Shown: positions 21,620 through 33,769 of the stretch, one piece after another
How positions within the stretch are numbered: the first letter of the stretch is position 1
Layout: every line of letters starts with the position of its first letter
Assembly: GCA_040437565.1 (NCBI GenBank)
Contig: JBDOQK010000001.1
Span: forward strand, 806,001 to 870,000
Length of the DNA stretch: 64,000 nucleotides
Origin: Albugo candida
Lineage: Eukaryota > Oomycota > Peronosporomycetes > Albuginales
Direction: 5' to 3'
Notes under the pieces: generated by a model
Told to the model about the DNA's origin: nothing
The model's input: the letters and a program-made list of their open reading frames with translations, nothing else
Database searches by the model: none
Position numbers and translations under genes: made by a program

Positions 21620-22641
21620 TCAAGTTTGTCGTTCAAAGTATTCATTGATCTTCTGAATTGGGACCGTTGACGCATCCTGGCAGTCCTCTGTGACACAGCT
21701 ATTGATCGCTCCTTCAATTTCGCTCGTACTGAAGAGAATTGGCTCCTGTAGCATTGTTTTCTTCAATACTTTTAGTTTGACGTGCCCATCTACCTCATAA
21801 GTATTTGCAAAATCTTTGATGAAATTTGACTGCAGCTGTCCTCGATGCAACCCACTAGGGTCCTTATCGGTAAATGAATGCAACTTGAAGACAGAGCCAT
21901 ATCGTTTAATATAAGACTTGAAATCGACATCAAGCTCTTTGAGTTGTCCATCTTTGATATTGTATACTAGTCCGTGAATGCGAGGAAAGCCATATTTGGC
22001 TTGATGACGCTGAACCAATCCGATCTTGAATACATTGATGCATTGTTCAATCGTATTGAGCTCTACCATTCGATCTAAACGCATATCGTCATCCTCAATC
22101 GCCTGAACTTCCTTCAGATGTATACGGCACACTATACAGCAAAGGATGTGAGTACTTGAGAATCGTCTAATAAATGGAGCCTACCGTCACGAATATTCCT
22201 GAGCCAATTATCAAGTAGACCCATATGTTTGTTTTCCATAGCTGCTCGGACACCACCACATCCATAATGGCCACATACAATGATATCTTTCACCTTGAGA
22301 TGTTCCACTGCGAATTGCACAACTGCCAAACTACTCACATCATTGGCGACCACCATATTGGCAACATTTCGATGAACAAACATCTCTCCTGGTGCCAATC
22401 CGGTAATCTCTTCTGCAGGGACACGAGAGTCCGAGCATCCAATCCACAAGTATTGTGGATGCTGTCCTTTACTTATTTTGTCAAAGTAATCGGGATCCAG
22501 TAGTTTCTTTCCTTCACGCCATTTAGCGTTGTTTTCGAATAATCTTTCTAGACTGCTACGATCTCCCCACATTGAATAGCATCTCGTGAACGCCGTACAG
22601 CGTCGTGTAGCGCGGAATAACGACATCGAGTATGGTCGCAT
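21620..22641 (-). CDS. Second copy of beta-carbonic anhydrase A (probable assembly duplicate)
   Basis: Identical at protein and intron level to the gene at 20129-21150. It is intact, but lies wholly inside the duplicated block next to the gap. Treat it as the same gene, and as the copy that is physically joined to anhydrase B: the two ATGs at 22641 and 22903 are 261 bases apart, head to head. Confidence 0.8.
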
Positions 22642-22902
22642 CAAAGAGAATGAAGAGTATACGTATACTTGAAGATATCCGAATAAATGTCTGACTTTAT
22701 GCTTTCGTTATGTATGAAAACGGTGCAACTCGTTCCAACAGACGAGATGACGCTTGGCGATAAAACGGTCGGTATCAGACCCTCACATTGATAGAGACAA
22801 TGACCTCTCCAAGTGTCGCGCGTTGTTAGACACGTCCACAACTGTATTCAAACTTTTATAACGGATCGAATCTCCAACGCTCTCACTCAACGATTTTGAA
22901 TC

Positions 22903-23940
22903 ATGACGGACGCTTCTCCGTTGAAAATTGATATTACAGACCAGAAAGAAAGTATCTGGAAAGAAGCGACATCGCCACGATGCAACCTTCATTCTGCAAA
23001 CTCTCCTACATGCAAATGTGTGATGCCCAGCATACAAATTCTCATCGAAAACAATAATCTTTGGAAGGAGCGTAAAATGAAGGACAATCCAGAGTATTTC
23101 AAAGAAATGGCCAAGTCGCAACAACCACGATATCTATGGATTGGATGCTCTGACTCGCGCGTTCCTGCTGAAGAAATTACCGGTTTAAGTCCTGGAGAAA
23201 TGTTTGTGCATCGAAATGTATCGAATCTTGTCATCAGTAACGATATCAGCAGCTTGGCTGTCTTACAATTTGCAATTGAGAAACTCAGAGTAAAGGATAT
23301 CATCATCTGTGGACACTATGGATGCGGTGGCGTACAAGCAGCAATGGATAACAAGCAATTAGGATTGCTTGACAATTGGCTTCGCAATATCCGCGATGTT
23401 TGTAGAACGTACCACTCGGAATTATCTCAAATTCATGACGAAAAGGCACGTTTTGATCGGCTCGTTGAGCTCAATATCATCGAGCAGTGTCTGAATGTCT
23501 TTAAGATCAATATGGTACAACGCTGTCAGATTAAATATGGCTACCCCAGAATCCACGGGCTTGTGTATGACATGGAATCGGGTCAGCTCAAAGCTCTGAA
23601 TGTGGATTTTCAAGGCTATTTACGAAGTTTTTCTGGAATTTATCGTTTGCATTCTTTTCCAACGGATACGATTCCCAGCAAACGATGGCAATTACAGGCC
23701 AATTTATTGGCGGATTTGGTCAAAGGACATGAAGAAACTGAAAACACAATTAGTATTCGCTACCTTCAGCGCGCAATGAAAGCTGAATCCGACCTTTTTG
23801 ACCAGGACGAGATTTCCGCCTGCATCGACCATGCAAAGTTTCAAAGCCAATGCACACAAGAATGTGAATCAGCATTTGTTGACATCAGCACCGTTCTGTC
23901 GTTTTTCGGCCCTGCCTCAAGCGGGCGCTTTTCACTATAA
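22903..23940 (+). CDS. Beta-carbonic anhydrase B with C-terminal extension
   Basis: Intronless 345-residue paralogue of anhydrase A. The zinc site motifs CSDSRVP (about residue 82) and GHYGCGG (about 137) are intact, as is EEITGLSPGEMFVHRNVSN. The N-terminus lacks a clear presequence, so it is probably cytosolic. The catalytic domain ends near PRIHGLVYDMESGQLKALNVDF; about 120 further residues, including RWQLQANLLADLV and DEISACIDHAKFQSQC, have no match I recognise but align with the tail of A. The stop at 23940 is only 28 bases from the end of the convergent exocyst gene, and an AATAAA-like signal overlaps there. Confidence 0.9.
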   Translation: MTDASPLKIDITDQKESIWKEATSPRCNLHSANSPTCKCVMPSIQILIENNNLWKERKMKDNPEYFKEMAKSQQPRYLWIGCSDSRVPAEEITGLSPGEMFVHRNVSNLVISNDISSLAVLQFAIEKLRVKDIIICGHYGCGGVQAAMDNKQLGLLDNWLRNIRDVCRTYHSELSQIHDEKARFDRLVELNIIEQCLNVFKINMVQRCQIKYGYPRIHGLVYDMESGQLKALNVDFQGYLRSFSGIYRLHSFPTDTIPSKRWQLQANLLADLVKGHEETENTISIRYLQRAMKAESDLFDQDEISACIDHAKFQSQCTQECESAFVDISTVLSFFGPASSGRFSL

Positions 23941-23968
23941 AGAATGGCATTTTATGAATAAATATATC

Positions 23969-26900
23969 TTACTGATCCGTTCGCATCGAAAAGGATGACA
24001 CTTTAACCGAATCGATTCGGCTCTCTCGCTGGAGGATCTCACTCGATGCACAATTCAAATGCGCTGTATCTCTCACTTGTTGCCACAGAAAATCGATATA
24101 TAATTCTTTCCATTCGCTTGCTGAGGCAGCCTGTACTTCATTTGACTCTTGAACCACGCGATGATATCGATTCATTGCTTTGTCCTCTAGAACGAGTATT
24201 TGCTGCTCCAGACGATCGCTCTTTGCCACATGTCGAGATAACACGCAAAGCTCTGCAATGAGCCGATGCAAGCCACCCCAGCCGACTTTTTTCTGGAAAA
24301 TTATATCGAGAAAATATTCATCGCGTTGAAGGCGCTGCACGAGTCCCCACAGAACGAATACGGTCAGCCAGCATTCGGCTTGTTTGTCCTGGAAGGGTAG
24401 TAACGAATCCACCAACTCCAATGATTCTTCCAATTGCGGGTTTGATATATCGTTGATCGAATGAAACAGCGACTGTAGGATGAGCGTATTGTGCTCCAAA
24501 TCATTTTCATCGCGTTGTATCGGAGGCAGCGCGCTTTCCGTCAAATCGAGCGCTTCCAAATGTATTGTCGATTTCAGTATGGAGCTAGAGCTTCGTTCCA
24601 TCGCGGCTTGAACGATGTTCTTCCATAATTGCGAGAACTAGCAGCCGGGATGAGTCATAAGCCATTCTCATTCAGGAGCCTTACCAGAATCTCCAGATTG
24701 CGGTCTTGTAGGGCTGATTTTGCGATAAATTCATCGAGGATAGCTGTGGTCCTTGTAACACAATCAGTTTGGATGTACGCAACATCCGTCAATACTCCAG
24801 CAATCTAAGCAGCATGCGTCAGGCTCACGTCTGATGATAGAGAGCGTACCTGCTTAGGTCGTAGGGTCGAAGAAAGATTGGACGATTCCAAATACGACTT
24901 TACGTCTAAGGTGTAATGTATCAGAAGTTCGTCAAGGATCGTCACAACGGCGCGATGCGCTTTTGGAAGCCTAAATAGCTGACAATGTCATCTCTAGGGG
25001 CATCCGTGAGCCTCTACTTACAAATACGTCGCACATGTCGGAGTCAGAATGCGTTGAGCATCACGAAGGAATTGCTGGATCATTGTGTAAAAGGATCGAG
25101 CACTTTGTGTGAGTTGAATCTCGCTCTCTTCCTTGGTATCGACGCTACGAATCGTATAACCAACAATCTCCCATCTCTCGCGTTTGACTTGGTCGTGAAT
25201 GGAGCGTATAATCGCGGCTTTATAGCTGTTCAAACACGACTGGATGCCGTCTAGAAAATGAGGAGCGAGACAATGTGCAGTTGGTAAGCCAGCTAATTCG
25301 AGCTGACGGGAGCCATAAAACACATTTCGAAGTGCATTGGAGACGAAGCGAGCCATCTCCTTGTGCTCTGTGACGTCAGCGTGAAGACTTCCACGATCTT
25401 GCTGACTTTCAACGCCATCTATTCACCCAACAATTAGCCTCATTGTCTATATAGCCGAGATANNNNNNNNNNNNNNNNNNNNNNNNNNNNNNNNNNNNNN
25501 NNNNNNNNNNNNNNNNNNNNNNNNNNNNNNNNNNNNNNNNNNNNNNNNNNNNNNNNNNNNNNTCTTGCTGACTTTCAACGCCATCTATTCACCCAACAAT
25601 TAGCCTCATTGTCTATATAGCCGAGATACACGTTACCGGATATCCCTGGGAATATATGAAATCGAATTCCCAGTGCAAATCGTTCAAGTTGTGAGGATAT
25701 CCAGGCTGTCAATGCGAGGAAATGGGTGCTTGATTGTCCCTCAAAGCTGTATCATATCACAATGAGATCGATAACCGATCAAAGAATTGCTCGCACCTGT
25801 CCAAGAGGTCTTGATAGCACACGATGATAGTGGAGAAAAACGTTCTTGAGAAATCAATAATGTACCGAAGAGGATCACCGGTGGACGGAACACGACGTAG
25901 TTGTAATGTGATTTGATGAGTATAGTTTCCAAAACACATTTCAGAGGCCACACGAGCTTTCCCGAGCTCAATCAGATAACGAAGATGCTTATCACTTCTA
26001 TGAATTCGCTCAGACGTGTGCATGGACGACGCAAAGTCGTCCTGTAATCGCTGTGTAAAATCTGTTTCCAATCGATCGACCTGAATTTTGAGGGCGCTGT
26101 TGTCCATCGGATCAAGTTGCTTGAACTTTTTTAGATGATGCATGAATTCTTCATACTGCATCGCGTTGAAATACACAAGCAGATCACTGTAAAGTTCTTG
26201 AGCATCTTGATCCTCTTTCTCATCGGGTCTTTTGTGTGATCGAGAGACGCCCTGCTTTGCTGTAATGTTACCTGAGTCTATGCTTAGTTATAAAGGAGGA
26301 GTCCAAGTACGATGCGTGATACCTCGGAGGTCAGAGGACGCATGCTTCAAGGATAGAAGAGAGCGTTTACAATCTACCACAAGCGTTTTAAGCTCAGCCA
26401 TACTGCTCTCCATCTTTTTGATTTCTGTTGAGGCTCGAATGAATGACTGATAGCTGGCGCTGATCTCCTCCTTCATCGCCTCCACGGTCTTTTCCTGCAT
26501 CATCCCACGTGCGTCACCTATGGAAATTTCTTGGTCACAAGTCATACCTTTCTCTCTGCCAATTGTTGGCAGTGGTATTCAAGTCTCTCGCTGGAATGTT
26601 TTCTTAAAATTTCTTCGGCGTATTGTTGTGCATTAAAATCATTGCGACTCATTCGTTCGGTTATGGACTTTGATCGTTTCAGCGCTAATGATCCTCGAAC
26701 TTTCTTCAGATTCTCCGAGTCCTCCTGGAAACGGTACCTTTCGGTCTCATTGTCGTCAAAAGTATGCGAATTTAATGGAAATAAAAGCTTTGCATCGATG
26801 AGAGCCTGAGCCATTTCAATAGCGCGCTCATGGGTCACACCGTATTTTTTTTTGATAAACTGGATGATGAACGATGACGATACAGTTTTACTGATCTGAA

Positions 26901-27476
26901 TTTTTGTCGCCTTCATCATCGCTTCACATAGCTTTGTGAGGTCTTCCAAGGATACTTCTCGATCGGTCGTTGCATGAGCTCCTTGCACACGTTTGGAGGC
27001 CAATTCATCTCCCACTATAATACTTGGAATCTTACATATAGAATCATTCGTGGCATCCGGCATCTCTGGCGCTCGGTACTCATCTGCATCGTCTAGATCA
27101 TTGGCATAACCGATTACAGGCTCGATGGCCCGCACCCAAGCATCACGCTCCGCGCTGTCCGCTGCTCGATACTCCTTCTTCTTTTTGAATAAAACAAGTC
27201 TAAACATTCGTTTTTCTGGATCTGTATCTATGTTTTGAACCGTAATGATATCCAAATTCGCAATAACAGCTCGAGCATCGCCCTTGGAGGAGCTGGTATC
27301 AAAATACATGAAATTTTTTCGTGTCAAAATGAAATATTTCTTTCTCCATCCAATGCGTTTCTACGTATTCCATATATTTACTAATCGAAAAAGGATGCAG
27401 AATAGCAAATGGGTACCTTCTTTTCCAAGTATCCATGACGCAATGCAGCTTTGATCCCTTCTGTCGCTATGACCAT
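23969..27476 (-). CDS. Exo84-like exocyst subunit with N-terminal PH and DEP domains
   Basis: Multi-exon gene; introns at 27361-27416, 26495-26547, 26260-26322, 25747-25796, 25585-25636, about 24973-25021, then two more before the last exon (24650-23969). Residues from about 13 form a PH domain (GYLEKK, WRKKYFILTRKNFMYFD, DAWVRAIEPV). A DEP domain follows (SSFIIQFIKKKYGVTHERAIEMAQALIDAKLL). Next comes the exocyst/COG-type N-terminal helix: EEISASYQSFIRASTEIKKMESSMAELKTLV. The remaining ~600 residues are helical and fit an Exo84 cullin-like rod. Exocyst tethers secretory vesicles at the plasma membrane. The gap at 25463 lies inside the gene but only repeats an exon-intron edge. Assignment to Exo84 rather than a sister subunit is moderate. 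Confidence 0.65.
25397..25628. repeat. 66-base direct copies around a 100-N gap inside the exocyst gene
   Basis: Bases 25397-25462 equal 25563-25628. Collapsing gap and one copy restores an uninterrupted exon-intron junction, which supports the artefact reading. Confidence 0.85.
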
Positions 27477-29147
27477 GATGCTTTGTGGATTAGCCAATCG
27501 GAGTTCGATATGACATTCTAAAAGCGTTTTAATTGGCTGTATAAGGTGCTTTGATTATGGTTTGATTGGCTAGAATGAATATGACCTTTCAAGATCGCGC
27601 TTTACGAAGTCCGCATTTAAATAGTCTGTTCAGTCAAATAAGCTCCAAGCGCTTGAAAATTCTATGCGTAATTCTAGATATGTGTGTGCGAAAGAGCTAT
27701 ATAAGCATTGTAAAATTTCAACATAGGTTCCTTCTCTTCTGATGTATACGTCGACGTGACACACTGCGAATACATTTTTTTCCTCACTTCTGAAGAGCAA
27801 TCCGATTTGACTCCTAGGATACCCGAGATAAAAATATTTTTCAGCCAGAACGTCGAATTATCATTCCGTTGTAGTTACAATGGCGGATGAGAACTTTCGA
27901 GAGCTGATTTTTTCTTCATTTTAAGGCTTCGGAATGGCTCGCTGTTTGTCCAAAGAAGTGTTAGATCCATGGAGAAATCTTTTCAAAAAGATCATGAAAC
28001 CGTACAGTCTTCCCATTCATGTCGAGGTCTTGGAACATTTGAGATAAGTACATAGCTGGAGAATTTGGACCACGTGAAGGCAACCTTCGATATCATCTTT
28101 CATTTGACGCCACGTCGTTGTTCGATCATTCCAACTATTTCTGATGTCTTGTATCGTGACATCCTATGATGTAATGAGGAGTGATGTGCTTTTCTCAATT
28201 TTACTATTCGAATATTTGACCGTCGACATCCGATAAGCGATCTGCTTCATCGTGTCCGGCACCGGGTCAACCGAATGCGCATAAAGTTACATCGGTAGCT
28301 CTGGTTAGGGTGTTTCATACCTTCTCAACGAATCCACACACCAGCAGAAAATACTTTGCCTGCTGATGGTGTTCAGATGGATGCTTTGCGGATCCTGTGA
28401 TGACTTTTAGCGATGGCTTGCAAAAAATAGGAATCTCTCCCCTGTACATTTCCACATTTCAAATCTAGTAACTTCATAGAATAACAATCTCTGATGCCAT
28501 AATTCCAATCGAAAGTCGTGAACAATCACTTCTGCGTCCATAGTTCCATGCGCGAGTCGCTAAGTCGGTCGATGGAAAGCAACCATTGGAAATCGCTCTA
28601 GCCAACGCAAAGATTGCGGCCGTACATTTCTCCATACACTTTTTCCTTCCAAACGTATAACGACCTGACGATCCAGGAGAAATTACTTACCAGAGAAACT
28701 CCTTTTTCATATGTTGACGAACGCTTAGACCAATTAAGTCACCAGCTCGTATTGACCATCCCTGTCTTCGATCTTGCCCTGATTCGGCACGTACAGAAAC
28801 GAAATGCGTTCTCGATTAATTGCGCGGATGCGAAGTTTATGCATCTATGCCTCAACCATTGTCTCGATGTTGACCTTTACTGCTTCAAAATCGTCTGATC
28901 AATCATTGCACTTTTTCGAAATTGTATCCATCCATGGTCAGCATCACATCACTGACAGCTTTTTCACGCTCTTGTGTCTCGTCTAGCCGTCGTAATTCAC
29001 GAAAAATTCTACATGATCTTAAGCCAGAATAGTACTATCGGTCTGAATCCTGTCCCAATCAGAGCAAATGGCTTGTCCCGTGAGTAGCTTTTCGATATTT
29101 ATTTTGAATTCGAAAATACATGAGAACAATCAAAACCAATCATCACA
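27477..29147. other. Unassigned stretch with minus-strand coding-like fragments
   Basis: About 1.7 kb with no gene I can name. On the minus strand several stop-broken segments read like protein (for example KVNIETMVEA near 28880 and LFYEVTRFEMWKC near 28480), but I could not chain them with splice sites. On the plus strand 28614-28898 is open for 94 codons without recognisable motif. A decayed gene is plausible. Confidence 0.3.
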
Positions 29148-29754
29148 ATGATATTTCAGATTCTTCTGGCATCGTACCTACTCCTTATCGCCAGTATATT
29201 GCTGTATAACCAAGCACGCACGTTCTTGGCTTTTCTGAAAGTGCGTGCAGATGACAAAGAGGCTTGTGAGGAGACCAGACCGAGCCGGCATCGATGCTTC
29301 AGGTGGATAAAAAGACAGTATGAGATAACTAAGGATAAACTCTTGCCTTATTGTGGCTTGGATACGCTCACACTTTCCGCTTTTAGCGCGTCGGCAGAAA
29401 ATCCTAGTTGTTATACCATCTTCGCGCTAATTTCGGTCTATTAAAGCGAAAAGATGGAAAAAGAAATGCTTCTCCAATGCGAAGACTGGGCTTGTATGTG
29501 CTCACGCATATCGACGTAGCAAATAATGACGTTGGTCTGTGGGCCCTCACGTCGTATTCTCGTGTTTTGTGGTATAAGATGTATTTGCTTCGGGCTGGGT
29601 ACAAAGATATTCAAGTTGATGTGGAATCTGAACAAATTGAAAACTGAACAGAAAAAAGAAAAGAAGCTGCAAAGTAGATTTGAACTGGATGCAAATGCAG
29701 CTAACGCTGACCCGAGCACCAGTAATAACTAGTGTGTCCATCTTTAACGGCTAA
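29148..29754 (+). CDS. Unrecognised membrane-anchored protein, multi-exon
   Basis: Starts at ATG 29148 with a strong hydrophobic segment (IFQILLASYLLLIASILLY), a signal anchor, followed by a basic stretch (RHRCFRWIKRQYEITKDKLLPY). A 55-base intron at 29353-29407 joins smoothly to LLYHLRANFGLLKRKDG and a region including VGLWALTSYSRVLWYKMYLLRAG. A second intron at 29599-29651 is my best guess and would give an ending LTLTRAPVITSVSIFNG. Alternatively the frame stops at 29647. I do not recognise a family. N-terminal anchor plus soluble domain suggests an ER or organelle membrane protein. Confidence 0.38.
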
Positions 29755-29865
29755 TGGCTGTTGAATTTCTACCGCTTGAGGATAGCATGTCGGTAATTAG
29801 GTCCACGCATGACGTACGGAGCAAGCGATGGCAAAAAAGCGAGTTGATGACTTGGCTGGGTTCGG

Positions 29866-30577
29866 ATGGTACTAACTGCTCAAATTATGGATCGTTGTGG
29901 TCTAGAATTTTTCGCTACTTACCCTGGTTTGCGCGATATCTTACAACTACTCTACGCGACCGAAAATGGTTTGAGTGCATCGGATCCGCTGATGAAAATC
30001 ACAATGAAGTACGTATCTGTCTACAGCAAGAATCTTGGGCGTCTGTTGCCTGCACATTCTTACTCTGATCATACGCGCTATATTACTGGAGTAGAAAAAA
30101 GATTCTTCGTCGATCGGCGACATGAGACTGTATCTGCCTCCATGTCTGCTCAATGTACGTTAGTGATGCATGGTCTACCGATGCAACGACGCGTTCAACG
30201 CCCAAACGTCCATCCGGGTAGCTGGTCGTGAGCGAAATCAAGATGAGTGAAAGTTCACTACAGAAGCTGGCTCGAGCTGTCAAGGAATATGACCATGGCT
30301 TTTTTGTCACTAGCTTTCGATTCGTACTTCACCAACGGACCGCACCGAAAAGCATCTTAGAGATACATATAAGTACATAGAAGATGGAGGAGCGGTTGAC
30401 GTAAAACAAATGCTGGAAAGAGGAACAGAGCTCGATGTTAGTCCAGTGTACGTACAAAGGACCGTAAATCCTACACCACGTTTCAAAAATGGTCATCAGG
30501 AAGAACACATGAGAAAGTGGCAATTTCTAACGCTTACTCACTCAACTGATGGAGAGGTAAAAGAGCCGGTCAATTGA
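29866..30577 (+). CDS. Unrecognised multi-exon gene, 3' part repeated by assembly
   Basis: Two open segments look coding. The first, 29866-30231, begins with an ATG-containing frame (LEFFATYPGLRDILQLLYATENG). The second, 30314-30577, is open for 88 codons after a CTAG acceptor and includes DTYKYIEDGGAVDVKQMLERG and PRFKNGHQEEHMRKWQFLTL. It is missed by start-codon-based searches because its first ATG is internal. I could not fix the joining intron. No family is recognised. Everything from 29949 is copied at 30950-31850, so the exon also appears at 31315-31578. Confidence 0.3.
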
Positions 30578-31850
30578 CTCGTCCTGCTGCTGTCGTTAGG
30601 TATACGAATATTTGTAGTAACTTGATTAGTTATATTACAATGATTAGGCCAGGCAGTGTTGTATATGTATATGTGATACAATCTGGCGAATGTAATTCGT
30701 CAAAATGGCTAAAAAAGCTTGCTCGATTTTAATATGAAATCTGAGCCATAATGGATGCAAGGGCCAAAAGCCTGTTTCAAAGCAGCGCGGAGATTACTGC
30801 AGACAGTTCGCTAGTGTGTATCCAAAGCGCATGGTTCTTGATCGAGTCANNNNNNNNNNNNNNNNNNNNNNNNNNNNNNNNNNNNNNNNNNNNNNNNNNN
30901 NNNNNNNNNNNNNNNNNNNNNNNNNNNNNNNNNNNNNNNNNNNNNNNNNACTCTACGCGACCGAAAATGGTTTGAGTGCATCGGATCCGCTGATGAAAAT
31001 CACAATGAAGTACGTATCTGTCTACAGCAAGAATCTTGGGCGTCTGTTGCCTGCACATTCTTACTCTGATCATACGCGCTATATTACTGGAGTAGAAAAA
31101 AGATTCTTCGTCGATCGGCGACATGAGACTGTATCTGCCTCCATGTCTGCTCAATGTACGTTAGTGATGCATGGTCTACCGATGCAACGACGCGTTCAAC
31201 GCCCAAACGTCCATCCGGGTAGCTGGTCGTGAGCGAAATCAAGATGAGTGAAAGTTCACTACAGAAGCTGGCTCGAGCTGTCAAGGAATATGACCATGGC
31301 TTTTTTGTCACTAGCTTTCGATTCGTACTTCACCAACGGACCGCACCGAAAAGCATCTTAGAGATACATATAAGTACATAGAAGATGGAGGAGCGGTTGA
31401 CGTAAAACAAATGCTGGAAAGAGGAACAGAGCTCGATGTTAGTCCAGTGTACGTACAAAGGACCGTAAATCCTACACCACGTTTCAAAAATGGTCATCAG
31501 GAAGAACACATGAGAAAGTGGCAATTTCTAACGCTTACTCACTCAACTGATGGAGAGGTAAAAGAGCCGGTCAATTGACTCGTCCTGCTGCTGTCGTTAG
31601 GTATACGAATATTTGTAGTAACTTGATTAGTTATATTACAATGATTAGGCCAGGCAGTGTTGTATATGTATATGTGATACAATCTGGCGAATGTAATTCG
31701 TCAAAATGGCTAAAAAAGCTTGCTCGATTTTAATATGAAATCTGAGCCATAATGGATGCAAGGGCCAAAAGCCTGTTTCAAAGCAGCGCGGAGATTACTG
31801 CAGACAGTTCGCTAGTGTGTATCCAAAGCGCATGGTTCTTGATCGAGTCA
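29949..31850. repeat. 901-base perfect direct duplication around a 100-N gap
   Basis: Bases 29949-30849 recur at 30950-31850, offset 1001, with the gap between them. The left copy is continuous with upstream sequence and the right copy with the FW-domain gene, as expected for two overlapping contigs. Confidence 0.85.
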
Positions 31851-32868
31851 GTGAATCTCATTGACGGGCCAGGTGCAGTATCTTCTTTTTTGTCAGAGAC
31901 GACGATCACTGTCGCATCATCAAGCTGCTTCGGTGTGACGCGAGAGTGGAATAGCTTCGGTACAAAGCCATGACATTTAATGCCGACACATTTGAGTTGA
32001 TCACATTGATATCAACCCAGATACGTTGTCTAAAACGAACATTGTCTTGCGTACTTAATCGCCAATATCCGGTACATCGACCCGCTTGGTCAGGTGCCAT
32101 CATTCGAATACAATGTTCGATAGTATTTCCAAGAGCAATGTGTCGGGCCAACGCAGTGTCGGGTGCCTGTAATCTATCAATCTTGGTCGCATATTAGACG
32201 TACTCGTTGCGGCGTTACCATCAAATCACAACGGATGAATATCAGGTAGAGATGGTCAACGACCCAACTTACAGTAGGGCCAGGATTGCGAGTTTTCCAA
32301 ATCTTGTCAGATGGATATTTCGAAGGAAGTACCGTTCCGTCTGGACACGTCACACCCTCTTCAAAATCGTGAAACATGCATCTTTACTTCTTCCGCTTCT
32401 TTATTTGTAATATGTTCGATAAAGTCGCATGACGGCAAATTTCAGCAATTGTTACGAAATGCATGATTCGGGTCACGTGAGCGAGTGATTGTGGGCACTC
32501 TGCAATAAGATCATATCCAAAAGTCGATGATATTGGGCATTTCGCATCTCCGCGATGATGTCCCCTTACTTTTACGAGTCGCAGGTCATTCTTCTCTGTT
32601 TGAGAGAATTGAGCGTCGCCATTGTAATATCGCTTCTTGTGAGGTCACTTTTTGCATCAGAACCTTGAAGCTCTTGATTGGTTAACCCGATGATACGATA
32701 ATGCGGCCAAGAAAAAAATTTGCCAAGGTTAACACTGGATAATAGATACCCGTGCTCACTTCCTATATTGGTGCCGGTGAAGAGAATACTCGATACGCTG
32801 GTGTGCCTAAGAAGCCCAAACCGATCACTTTGAAGGCCACGAACACGAACTTGAGTGACTGGATGCAT
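31778..32868 (-). CDS. NBR1-type FW-domain protein
   Basis: The well-supported part is a four-tryptophan (FW, NBR1 central) domain. One exon reads FHDFEEGVTCPDGTVLPSKY, then WKTRNPGPTVSW; a 52-base intron at 32167-32218 joins it to MAPDTALARHIALGN and then MAPDQAGRCTGYWRLSTQD and RFRQRIWVDINV, ending the beta sandwich. A further intron near 31910-31960 leads to a tail ending AVISALL with stop at 31778. The N-terminal exon (32868 onward, MHPVTQVRVRGL) and its joins are uncertain. FW domains occur in the autophagy receptor NBR1 and in ILRUN; no ZZ finger or UBA is visible here, so it is closer to ILRUN in simplicity. Confidence 0.6.
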
Positions 32869-33769
32869 TCATAGACACCAGGTAACAACTATGATGGCTG
32901 CCAAGCTTATATAATCGCTGGGAACGAAGCCGTGGAGTTGATCAGTTATAAGATCGCTTGGGATTATTGATAGCAGGTGTTGTCTATGACGCGTTTACGA
33001 TCAGTAAGAGACATGTTGAAGCGATCATTGAGCGAAAAAATGAGATCTGAGCTTGATCGATCGCTATTGCAGAGCTTTTGCGGTCAGGAAGAACATTGTT
33101 TGTTTGAAGCGTGGATTACTCATATGATAACATTTTCGCAAAGCACCAAACTGTTGCAATTACTGTCGCATCTACCCCTGTTATTATAGTGTGTTACCAT
33201 TTCTCAAGCCTTCAGCAAAAATTGTCAGCATTTACCACGGAATTCCTTATGCATTATCACAAGCATTCTATCAACAGCATCGTACAATGAGACTCGGCGT
33301 CTCACGACACACTGCAAAAAGGTAACAAGGGAGTTCTTTTATACTGGAGCGGATAAGCATAGTCTTCAAGTGCTGGATATACAAAAAATTCACATAAAAT
33401 AATTGTCAACTATCTCACTCTCATGCGTATACCTAGGTCTTGACCAATAATTCCTAATACTCTCCTTCGGAATGAGGAGAAACATCTGAGCCTTGCATGA
33501 ACTCGTGTTCGCGACAAGTCTCAACCGTCAATCGTCAACAGTCAACTGTCTGCCTAAATTATTACCTCACAGCCAACAGTGTCGCCTAAAAAATGCCAAC
33601 ATCGTCTTTAATCGCGCAGTATAAATTCTGCACGCGCATTCTTATGGAATTCGATCTCCGAGTAGTGAATACTAAACACGGATAAGAAAGCATGAGTCTA
33701 CTCAGATCAGCTCTCAGAGGGCACTAAGTTCTAAGTTTCTTCGGACAAGAAACTTGTAAAGCATACGGT
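32869..33769. other. Gene-poor stretch upstream of the first CRN locus
   Basis: No convincing gene; a 70-codon plus-strand frame at 32977-33189 has no motif. Bases about 33520-33554 hold a short imperfect tandem array of a 7-base unit of the form gtcaayc. The rest may be the CRN promoter. Confidence 0.35.

Larger units (their letters stand above)
20124..23005. repeat. 1391-base perfect direct duplication around a 100-N gap
   Basis: Bases 20124-21514 reappear at 21615-23005, offset by 1491, with the 100-N gap between. The block holds all of carbonic anhydrase A, the divergent promoter and the first 34 codons of anhydrase B. I saw no difference between the copies. Perfect identity ending exactly at N on both sides argues for an assembly artefact rather than a tandem duplication. 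Confidence 0.85.

Noticed and set aside
20129-22641. Tandem duplication of carbonic anhydrase A as a real gene pair
   Set aside because: The copies and their flanks look identical across 1391 bases and end exactly at the N run; the same pattern recurs at seven other gaps.
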